A stretch of 64,000 nucleotides of DNA, taken from Aristolochia californica. Lineage: Eukaryota > Streptophyta > Magnoliopsida > Piperales > Aristolochiaceae. Where the stretch lies: contig JARWKL010000001.1 in the NCBI GenBank assembly GCA_029961685.1, positions 56,012,062 through 56,076,061 on the forward strand. The letters run 5' to 3'. Both the position numbers and the translations under genes were made by a program. Below are positions 47,765 through 59,000 of this stretch, one piece after another. Each line of letters starts with the position of its first letter. Positions within the stretch are counted from its first letter, which is position 1. Below the pieces are notes generated by a model, which was not told the origin of the DNA, did not search any database, and worked only from the letters and a program-made list of their open reading frames with translations.

Positions 47765-48150
47765 GTAAAGAATAGTACATGCAATAATATTAGAAAAATT
47801 ATTCTTAATTGGTTCGAAGAATTAATATTCTGTTTGAATCCAAGTTAAGAATAGAACAAGCAATAATATTAGAAAAAAATATTTTTTTGTTCCAACCCAA
47901 CTTAAGAATAGAACACACAAAATATTAGAACAAAAATAATCTTAATTTCTATTTGAACCCAGCTTAAGACTAGAACATGCAATAATATTAGAAAAAAATA
48001 ATCTTCTATTCAAATCCAACTTAAGAATAGAACTGACAATGATATTAGAAAAAAAAATAATCTTAATTTCCGTTCAAACCCAACTTAAGAGTAGTACATG
48101 CAATAATATTAGAAAAAATAATCTTATTTTTTTTTCGAACCCAACTTATC
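47765..48150. repeat. Minisatellite, about 60-bp unit, six diverged copies
   Basis: Repeats of the form AAGARTAGWACATGCAATAA, then TATTAGAAAAAAATAATCTT, then a TTYRAACCCAACTT segment recur at about 47770, 47848, 47905, 47968, 48024 and 48089. Units vary by substitutions and A-run length. Confidence 0.8.
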
Positions 48151-48161
48151 CGAAAGGACTA

Positions 48162-48328
48162 AAACTATAACAAAATACCATTAACTATAACAAAAATCAC
48201 ATAAACTATAACAAAATCACATAAACTATAACAAAATCACATAAACAATAACAAAATCACATAAACTATAACAAGATCACATAAACTATAACAAAATCAC
48301 ATAAACAATAACAAAATCACATAACATA
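48162..48328. repeat. Minisatellite, 20-bp unit
   Basis: About eight tandem copies of ATAAACTATAACAAAATCAC, with ATAAACAATAAC variants, form a low-complexity array directly after the 60-bp minisatellite. Confidence 0.92.
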
Positions 48329-49094
48329 AGCAAATAGAACAAAAGGGAGGGAAATAACATGATCAGAAATAAATCAACAACTTTGGCAGGGGTGCAATCA
48401 ACTGCATCTTCACACTTCCATCGTAGAACACAAGGGGGCAAGTTTAAAAAAAAATGAAACAAAGAAAGAAGACAAAATATTTCACAAAAGCGATCCTATT
48501 ACTAGAGGAATTTCTCTGTATGCCCTAAATATTACAAAATTATAAGTAGAGATGGATAGAGAATACCCTTTACGTCTACTATGTTTCGTCGTCAACAACA
48601 AATCTTAGCAAAAATCGATTGATTGAAGAGCCAGAGGGATAGGGTAAAAATGAGAAGATGTTCGGAGATGAAGAACATGGTAATGGCATTGTTGAAATAT
48701 GTTAGAGTTTGAGAGTTTTTTTACTTTGTCGATTTGTTAGAGCAGACGGGATAGGTGGATAGTGGATGGGAGAGGAGGACCGGAGGAGATGGCGAGAGGC
48801 GGGAGCGGCTAATTTTTTGTCCTAAAGTCTCTACCATTTGGAAATTCGATCATGAAGTCGAAGCTCTAATCTGATTTCTAAAGACTCATGAAAGCCCATA
48901 GACATAAGTTACCAAGTGTGCTCGCGAACCAAATAGGCTCGGTCTAGTTCGGCTCGTGTTACTAAACGAACAAAATCCAGATCTCAAATTTGATTTGAAT
49001 CGGGATGGGTCGAGCTGAACTGAGTTGGGACCGAGCTGGGTTTGAACTGTTTGAGAACCAACTCAGTTCGGATGCCCTCACCCCTACTCCCAAG

Positions 49095-50021
49095 CACCAA
49101 TCTAACACTTTATGCGACGATCGCTATAGCAAGAAACAATAACAACTGGAAGAGAGAGAGTCAATCGTCCTCTTCTCTTGCTATATTACATACGAAGGGC
49201 AACAATAGGAGGTGTGGAGACGTGGAGCGAGAGAGGGGCACATGGGAGTTGAGGGACTATATTATTGTGGATGCCATCGTCTTCCCCACTACACTGGACA
49301 TCGACGTATTGGTGACTGTTCAGGCCATCGCTTACTGCACTGTGCAGTCTGTCATTAATGTCCTGGTAAAAAACAGTTTGCTAAATAAGCAAAAATTATG
49401 TTTTACTGAGCTTTTATTTTATAAATTTCTAACCAAAGATATTAATGAGCCTAAATTTTTGTAAATCGAAATATCGCCTTTCTTAAGTCCCTCGTGCTTA
49501 TCTCTTCGTGAAATTTTGCTGTTTTTTTTTTTTTTCAGGGTAACAAATAGTTCCTGCTTGCATTAGAATTTATGAGAATAATGGAGTCGGAGGTTGAAGC
49601 TTTTTCTCGAGTTATTTATAAATTTAGCAGAATAAATTATATTTTGAAAATTTCTTGTCCCAAGGCTTGGAAGTGGACTTCGAAGAGTGTTATCTGAACT
49701 CATCCTGTGATAAGATGCATGGAATTTATTAAAAAATAAAATGGACATCAAGAAAATAAAAAAGGTTCTATTGGGCTCGAGAGCTTTTCTGATTCCGGCC
49801 AGCCATTTGGCATCAACTAGTTAACTCAGCGTCCACTGCTTTGCCCAGGCTTTTCCAAGTGGATCTAGGGCGGGTGGTCGTCTCTTCTCTGTTTCTCCGG
49901 GACGAAGGAACCCACAAACACGATAATGGTTTGCTGAAGGCAGGTAACAGCGGGTAGTCGGTGCGTTGTGCCCTATACGGTTACCTAGGGTACGTTCTCT
50001 CGAGCTTTCCCCTTCGCAGAC
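49095..50021. other. Possible promoter and leader of the gene starting at 50022
   Basis: No coding region I recognise. The stretch from about 49780 is less AT-rich than its surroundings and ends in TTCCCCTTCGCAG just before the ATG, which might be a leader-intron acceptor. Confidence 0.3.
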
Positions 50022-53000
50022 ATGCTTGAGAACCCCTCGGACACTGTCGGCAGGCGGTACGCTCCTCCTTCACAAAGGCAATCTCTTATTCTCTCCTTGT
50101 CACCGTCTTAATTTCCTTGTCTTTTTCCATTTGGTTGTCTTGTTTCATCAATATATTTATGAGCTTATGTGGTTCGAGGTTTCCATCTTCCTTTTGTTTC
50201 TTGTCGTTCACGAACCTTGCTTAGGCCATCCTGCATGAATGTAGATGGTTGGCTTCTCCTAGGTCTTGCTGATCGTGTTAGGAATTTCGTTTCTGTTCTT
50301 TGATTTTATAGATTGTTTGTTGAATTGCTCCCGAGTTTTGTGGTTGCCCCTTCTTTTCTTTTAGGTAGGAGTCTGCTTCTCATACATCTACTGATATAAT
50401 GTGGGCGCAACATTAGTTGAAAACATGCGGTCTAAACCTCTGCTTCAATGGCTGCATTTGACTACGTAGCAGTTACCTACTCTGGCTGTGTGACAGTTAT
50501 TACTCAGTTGTGCATTCAAAGCTCGCTATATTTTTATGTGCTTTCATAGGCATTGCTAGTTAAATGCATATTGAACTAACGGTCTCTGGCTTCTAGTGTT
50601 CATTGTTACTATTTGAATGCTATTAATTGTTACTCGATTAACAGTAGTTGGCGACTTCGTTACTCAAGCATGTCTTATTTAACTGGTCAATTGTGAGAAT
50701 ATTATCACGGTCAGCTGTCCTAATGAAATGTGCTACTTTTGGGCGGTGCTTAAGTATCCAAGACGGTTGCCATTGGTAATATAGTCCCGAGGTTACAGCC
50801 TCACAAGTAAGCATATGGGGAGGCAACTGTGTAAGTTCCAGAAGAATGTCTTTTTCAAACCAACAAATCGTTGGCTAAATCCTCTGATAGAGAAGCTTTC
50901 AACTGCATTCCAAATAGTGCTCACTTCAATTGCCTCTCTTAGAAATATCATTCATAGGTTTAAATCCAATGGTACTGATTGAAAGACATCACAAATTCTG
51001 ATTTGATGTTGTCAAGCTATTCTCTTAACAGCCAGATTGCTAATGCCTTTACTTGGATCAGCATTGCTCAACAACTTCTTGTTGTAGGAGAGTCCTAGCT
51101 GATTGTGTAGCATTAGTGTTTGCTCAAATTTTTTTTTATGTTCTTCCATTTACTGTTTTCCTTTTCTACTGGCCTTCCTTTTTTTTCTTGTACATTACTT
51201 TTTGGGCCCCTCATGCACACTCTTTTTCTCTTCTTAATGAATCCTGTCTCATCTTTATTAAAAAATGATTGTCAAGCTATCCAAGAAATGTTTGGATGAG
51301 AAGCAGCTAAAATTATATATGTCATCCATGTATCTGACCAGGATTTGGGTGAAGTTTTCATTTCTCATATGTTGTTTCCTCAACTTTTGGTTTAAGCATG
51401 CGTGTGGACTTCCAGAGATAGGACGAATTTACTGGTATTGAGTTGGGAGGATACGTGCTTGTTATAACTGCATTCTGATGTAATTAGTTTCCGGCCATAA
51501 AACAAATTTTCTATTCTATGTTTCTATAACCATTTTGGCAAAGTGCCTTATTCTTGATTCTTACATTTTTTATTCCTAGACCACCATATACTCTTTGTTT
51601 TAAAACCTCTTTCCAATTAACCAAATGGTATTTAAATTTTTATCCTCTCCATAGCAACCCAAGAATTTTCTTGGGCTTTAATCTGCGATGCAACAAATTT
51701 TGGGCAAGGATGAAGGACAAATTTGGTAATCCTCTTTGCCATAGTAGGCCAGGTGAAACCTTTTGGAGTTCTACCTAGAGAGAAGGCTCTATATATATGT
51801 GGGAGACTTAGGTAAGTATATCAAAGATAGCAGATTTGGAACCTAAAACAGTAGTCATCTACAATTACGTCCCGGTGAACATTTATTCCAAAGAGATGTG
51901 ATATGACTTTTACCAGTTAACACATTGTCCCGAAATTAATTTATAGATTGAAAGAAAGACTTTAATGGTGGATCGGTCAAGAATCTCCTTTCTGGAACAG
52001 ATTGGATCACCCTCATGTTGAAGCAAAGATACTTTTGACAGAAATGGAGAGGAACTAGGAGCTGAATTCCAACCATCATTTTCTGCTTTTAAAAAAGTGG
52101 CAGCAAGGGCTTCCCTCTTGATATTAAACGTGTGGGATGGGGGATCACTTTGACAAATTCCCTTTGAACTTTTAAGACCATTTTAGTGCACAAGGAAAGT
52201 TGGAAAGGAATGTGAATCCTCTAGAGAAAGTGCTTAAAATGTGTTAATGCTCATGAAAAATTTGGGTGAAATTTGCATTACCTAGAGAAAGTGAATCACC
52301 TAGTTTTATAGAGGGTGGAATTTCACTATTCCTAAAGAATTAAGCACGATGATGTAGAACTCCTTCTCAACCATATTTATAGAATAAGAGGCTTAAGTTC
52401 TTGTCTTTTAATGCATGCTAATACAGAAAATACACTCTTGGGAAAGTGAATCATGATGGAATGAACTCACTTTCTCATAGCCTGGGTGATCTACTTTCTT
52501 CGTGCACTAACCCTCCCTCAATTATCCCTTTACTGCTCTGTTTACTTGGTCTAACTTAGTTAAATAAAATGTTCAAATACAAAAAGATAATCTATGGTTC
52601 AAGAATTCCATCGAACTCTATCAAATACTTTCTCAATATCCAATTCAAAAATGATTTCCAGCCTTCCACTCTTCTTGAATGAGTGAGGACTGTGAGGGCG
52701 GAATTGGGAATTGCCTTACCTTGATGAAAGCACTTTGAAAGCCACTGGTAGCAGAGGGAAGAACTTTCTTTAACCTATTCGATAGAACCCTGGCTAACGT
52801 TTTATATGAACTTGACATCAAACTAATTGGCTGAAAATCATCTAGGCACCCAACACCTTCCTTTTTGGGTATCAATGCAATGAAGGATTTTCCAGAAAAG
52901 AAAATGCAGTGAAAGGAGAGACTCTTTTCCTTGTTTATGATTCCATTTAAAAATTCTCAAGGAGTAGGAGAGGCAATTATAATTTATTTTCCTCTGTAGA

Positions 53001-56000
53001 TGTAGGCTTAAGTGCCCTTTGCAAAAGCAGCAGAAGGATTCCCTGTTTTGATTTTACTAAACAATAGATGAAGATGAAACAGAAATGGTGGGGAAGGTGG
53101 ATTTAGCATTGTATGTTGAAGAGGTCCTAGATAGTATTTGTGGGTCTGAAGGCTTTAGTGACATCAGATGGCATGTCACTGTAGCTTCATGATCAGGATC
53201 GCATGCAGATAGATGGTTAAACATCTGGTTGTTTGATTCAGCTAGAATGATATTCATAATCCAAAGGTGGTTCCAAATCTGCCTAATAATCTATAAGAAA
53301 TTACACTAGTCCAAAATTATTATGATTTGATCTGAGCGAATGAGACTGTCTCCTCACTGGTAGCCAAAGGCTGCAGATGTGTGTCTGGTACAGATAAGGA
53401 CTGTTTGCCACCTAATGAGTAGGTAGCAGCATGCTGAGAAAGCATAGAGCTGACTTGTCATTGGACTGCATGTGAATGGATTTCATGTGACTATGAATTG
53501 AGTTGAAATAGCATTAGAAGGAGGGCCTCCATTGCTACCAATGAGTTTACAATTCCGAGATTTAAATCTTCATTAGTGCAAAAATTAGCATCTACTTCCT
53601 CACATGGGCCGCTAACAGCCAGCCTGCTTTTGTCTGTTCTTAGATTCCTGAGTACGAAATTTTTTTACTATATCTTTAGTGTTGATGAGCTTGTTGCTTA
53701 ACATACTTTTATTGTGGGACTTTCCCCTATTGTTTCTTCAATGATTATTATGGGAAGTGATATGTTTTCAACCCTGCCTTGCAGAACCTTGAGCAGACAA
53801 TGTCTTCTTTCACCTGAACCCTGGCTCTAGTATAACTAAGGAAGTCTGTGTCCATGATAGTTTGGTCAATCTCTGTCATGCAACTGAAACAGGCACATAC
53901 AGTATCAAACCCAAGGCATATGTTAGTGATTGATATCCTTGTTGAACTGTTTTAGAGTGGAAGTTGTGAAGATTCCTCATTTGGAAATGAGAAAAAAAAC
54001 ATTCTGCTCGTATGTTGAACATCTTTGACAATGTTTGGGAAGTGCTAAACTGATTTTTTTTTAATAAAGTGTGCAATTTATTAACCCCAAAGCAAAAAAA
54101 AAAAAAAAAAAACAGATCTAAGAAGAGGGGCCCCTTACAATGAGGGATTGGAGGGCAGCCAAGGAGTCAGCCAAACAGTTTGCTGATCTTTGAATGTGAT
54201 GCCAAGAACAAACCGGTGAACAAAGATCTCGAATTTAAAAAAAAAAAAAAACATTGCCACAAATGCCAAGGCGTGTCTTTCTTTCCCAAGCCCTTACGTG
54301 ATCACGGCAGAGGAGTCACCTTCCATGAAGAGCCCTGAAATCAGAAAATCTTCAAGCCATGCTTTAAAACATGAAGCTCAGCAGTGGTAGAATCTGCCGT
54401 GTCTAGCGGCTCAACATAAGAGGCAATGAAAACACCAGAAGAATCCCTAAACACACTTCCAAAGCCAGCAGGCCCTGGATTTCCAAAGGAACAGCCATCA
54501 AAGTTGAGCTTAGTGACACCTTCTTAGGGAGGAAGCCATTTCACAATGGTAGAGGGCTTACGCAAGGAGAGGCCAGCAATAGAGCACCACTTACATCTCA
54601 GAGAGCTGTCATTGATGTCGCTGAAAGAATCCAGCATGTGAAGCCAAGGAATAATGCATGCCAAAATTCTGTTGGCATGGTAGACCAGGAAGTGGCTTTG
54701 TCCTGGATCCGTTCAAATCAAAGCCAAGGGGATGAAAGCTAAGCAAGCTTTCATCAAGATTCTACCAAGATAGGGGAAGGGGGCACCCGGACAAAAGCTT
54801 GATAAGACCAGAGAAGGTCATAGGTGTGCATGCTGACATCTCAAATAGATTGAAGAAGTAGCACCAAATCCTCCAGGAGTAGGTGGAGCCAATGAGAATG
54901 TGATCAATGCACTTGTCAACTTACCTGCAGAGATCACATAAGAGGGAGGTCAAATGAGGAATCTCTTCTGGAAAGATTGTCTGTGGATAGAATCTTGCCG
55001 TGAAGCATGCTCCAAACATGAAATCTCATCTCGCAGGGGCCAGATAAGGACCAAGCTCTTACAACGCCACCTGAGTTAAAGACAAGAGTAGGAGTGGAGG
55101 TGCCAGACAAGAGCAGATTGTAGCAAGACGAGACTAAGAAGATACCATCTGATGTAGGGCACCATATGATCTTGTTCACCTAAGAAGACTTGAGGTATAG
55201 CCGGTCCATCTCCTTGAGTAAGTTGTTAATTTCAATGGCTTTGAGATCATTTAAAGGCCTCGGGAAGAGACTGGCCTAGTTGATGTTATGTAGGCTCCCA
55301 TTTCTAATTACCTCAACAAGGGTGATCTGCTGGTTAATTGCTAACTGAAAAAAGGTGGAGAAATAGGAGTGTTGGCCACCTGGAGATTACTCTAGATGAG
55401 AATTCTGTGGTTGTTTCTAGTAGCAACGCTAACATCAGGCTTGAAGTGTTGGAAGGTTTGAGAGATGAAGCGCCACATAGGAGAGAGCTGACTAGTATAA
55501 CTACTGTCTGGCCTCTAGAGGTTATGCATTCTGCCCAATTTTTTGATTGTAAACTCACACCAAGGGAGTGATGGTTGTGAGTTAAGTCTCCAACACCAAT
55601 TGGTAAGGAGAGCTTGGATTTACCTGATGCCCAATCCACCAAAGTGCTTTGGCTTGCTAATGTCTTCCCATTTGATGAGATGGTGCTTGAATCCTTCTGT
55701 AGTTTCTCTCTTGGCTAGGCTGACATGGCAATGAAGGAGAGGAAATATGCGGGACTGCCCACAAGGTAGGATTGGATTAAGGTGAGTCTTCTAACCTTTA
55801 AGCGGTGTCTTCCCTTCCTAGTGGATTATTTTGAGTGAAGTTTCTAGATGACCGTGTTCAAGAGAGATTTGTTAATTTTGCCAGTGAGCAATGGGATGCC
55901 TGGAAGAGAGTCAACATGACATCCTATTGTGGCTGCCAGTTGCTCTAGAGTAGGTTGGTCCGTGTTGAAGCCAAAGAGTGGTATTTTGCCAATTAACTCG

Positions 56001-59000
56001 CTGTTTGGACATTAGTTTGAATATGTAAAGAAGGGCTTTAATATTGAGGAGTTGATAGGGGCTCCCTTCCCCAAAGATAATGGTGTCGTTAGCAAATTGC
56101 ACCAAGAGAGTAGCCAGCCTGCTATTGGCAAAGATAGGATGAAGCCACCCAATTTCCATGGCTAGCTTGAAGAGACTAGGAAGAGCTTCAACAACGATGT
56201 TGAACAAGTGTGGGGAAATCGAATCACCTTGATGAAGGCCTCTTGAAGCCTTGAATAAGTGTCACCATTGCTTAGTACAAAGAACCGAATTGAGGATATG
56301 CAACTATTGATCCAATATCTCCAATTGTCTCCAAACCCCATAAGATTGATTATGAAATCTAGAAAGTGCCAATCCACCCCATTGAATGCTTTTCAAAAGT
56401 CTTACTTTTGCGTGATCATAGCTCTAAACATCTTGTTTGAAATAGTCAATAGCCTTGTAAAAAATCAGAGCTGCATCAAGAATGACTCTGCTCATTATTG
56501 ATGATGTGCCCATAATCAGCTTTAGCCTATTGGCGAAGATTCAACGGAAGTCTGTGTGGCATTCTCCTTTCTTTGGGTTGAGGACAATGAAGGAGGCATC
56601 AAGGTCCTGATACGAGATTCTATTTTTGTGAGAATCTCCTATAATTGGTTAGACATCCTTGGCAATGAAAGGCCAAGCAGCTCTAAAAAACTCCCCGTTG
56701 AAGTTGTCCAGGCCCGGGGTTTTATCAAGAGGCATGTGCATGACCACGTCCTCAATTTCCTTATGCGTGATGGGTTGTTCAACTCATTCATCTATTGAAG
56801 AGAGATGCTCCTTATGAAGAGCTGGTCAATTAATGGCATGTTGGAGATGTTGTTCAAGCCCGTTCATCTATTGAAGAGAGATGCTCCTTACGAAGAGCTG
56901 ATCAATTACTGACATGTTTGAGATGTCTTCTGAGTAGAGATCTCTATAGGATCTCAAGATTCCATTAGTGATTTTGGATCTATTAAAAGTCAGCTCATTA
57001 TCGAAGAGGGAGCTGATTCTATTAGATCTCTGACAAGCTTAGGCAATTGATTAGAAGAATAGGGTGTTGGCATCCCCTTCTTTCTGCCACTTGTATCTGG
57101 CCTGCTCCTTCCAAAGAATTCTATCATGGTCGACCAGATTTTGTAGCATAGAAGAGGCAACAATTCTATATGAGAAGGGGCTGAGTTTTCTACCTTCGTC
57201 TAGTAAAGTTGAGGACCTAAATTTGAAGCCACAAGGCGTCTTTTTGGCCGGAGGAGGTTTTGTTGACTTTGGATCAGTCTCGGAGTATACTCTTAGGCAT
57301 TTGAGCTTCAGGGCACAATAACCCCCAACAAACCCACTGGCATTAAGATTGTTCCACCAATCTTCCATGAGGCAGCAATAGTTCTTGTTTTTAAACCAAA
57401 AGTTTTCAAAAGGGGAGGGCTTTCGGCCCCACAGTGGATTTGGTATCAAGTTGGATTGGCCAATGATCAGATACAGTGTTCTTGAGGTCAGAATTATAAG
57501 TTTGCATCCAGCTGCTAGCGCCAAGGAATCTGTCCAGGCGGCAATGAATGGGGCTGTGTTGCCCATTACTCCAAGTGTAATGCTTTCCAGAGGTTGGAAT
57601 TTTCTCCAGTTCAAAGGCACCAATGAAGTCACATAAGGCTTGCATGGAGGAGGAAGTTTTTCGGGGGGACCTCTCGTTGCAAAGTCTGATAGTGTTGAAG
57701 TTGTTGGCAGGGAGCCAAGGGTTGTTCCTCTTTCTAATTGAGTTGGACAACTCATCCCGAAGTTTCGATCTTCTTCTATACAAGGACGACTTGTAAATCC
57801 AAACAAAACACTAGAAGATCCTGGCTTCACAACCACGTAATATGTTGCAGATTGAGAATTATATATCAATTGACTTGGAGATCAAGGACTTTTTGGTCGC
57901 AAATAATGAGAAGATTGAGTTAGAGATTGGGTGGATTTTGGTCTCCTGGAGGACGATCAAATGGGCTTTCTTAGCTTCTAGAAAGGCGCAAATGGTAGAC
58001 CTCTTCTTCATCTTGTCAACTCCCATGATGTTCCAAGAAACAATAATAATTTTTAGGGCTTCTTGTTCTTTATTACTTCTTGGTTTCCATCTCCCTGACT
58101 TATTTTCTTTTGAAGACAATAAGCTAAGTCCATTATCTTGCCCCATGTTTCCTTGTTGTACTTGAGTTTCTGGCTATCAATGGACTCAAATAAGGTGCTC
58201 TTTCCCTTGGCCCTACCCACTCGATCAAACATGTATCCTTTGTCTCTAGAGTGCTTGGATAGCTCAGATGGGGTGTCTCTGGTTGTTGGGTGTCAAAATT
58301 GTTAGCTTCATTTTCGGAAAGTTCCTCATTCATCTAGCTTTTGAAGACAAACTTCTGAAGTTGTTCTTCTAGCTGGAGTCATTCCATTGGGTAGGGTCAT
58401 TTTGACATGAGGATTCATGATTTCTAGATGGGCTGGTTGGCATAATTTGACCAACCATGGCGGATGGCATGTGAGCGAGTGCAAAGAGGAGGATTCTAGT
58501 TGTGGTTGATTGTTTCTTTTTCTTTTTTGGTGCATTTGTGTGGAAAGACGAAGAGGGCTGTGGAGACAGAGCTTGGGGAGGGGGGCTCCTTGTTTGGGGG
58601 GCGTCATTTTCTCCAACTTTAGTGAAAGCTGTGTTAGTCGGAGATAATTGGTTCCGATTTAGTTGCATGGTCTGGTTTGGAGATTTTGGAAGAAGCAACC
58701 TTTGGGTAATTAATTTGGAAATTGTCTAGGTTACAAGCTAAATGTTTGGTTGGTCTGGGGGTTTGGGGTGATCGTTGGTATGAGTGATGTTGGTTAGGTG
58801 GCACCCAGTATTGACAGGATTGATCATTGGGTGATGAGTTTCTTTGCCATCAGTCAAAGAGTTGTCGGGTGGGTTGTGGACTAGTTGGTGGGAGCAACAG
58901 TCTCTGCAGGTATTTCAGTGGTAGGTAGAGATTGAATTTTGACGTTCAAATTTGCATGGACCCATGATGGTGAGACAAGGAAGGAAGTGGCGAGACGCTC

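Larger units (their letters stand above)
43807..49086 (-). mobile_element. Decayed hAT transposon (copy 2), 5.3 kb
   Basis: Same family as the element at 9518-13421. The left end TATGGTGTCATTGAGCTGAG and the reverse complement of the right end, TAGGGGTGAGGGCATCCGAA, are diverged TIRs. Flanks TTCCTAAG (43799-43806) and CTCCCAAG (49087-49094) match at 6 of 8 positions, an old target duplication. Subterminal CTCGAGCTCAG-type repeats remain at 43825-43980 and 48920-49070. Between 43980 and 46560 it aligns block by block with copy 1; 46560-48400 is extra sequence, partly minisatellite. Confidence 0.82.
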
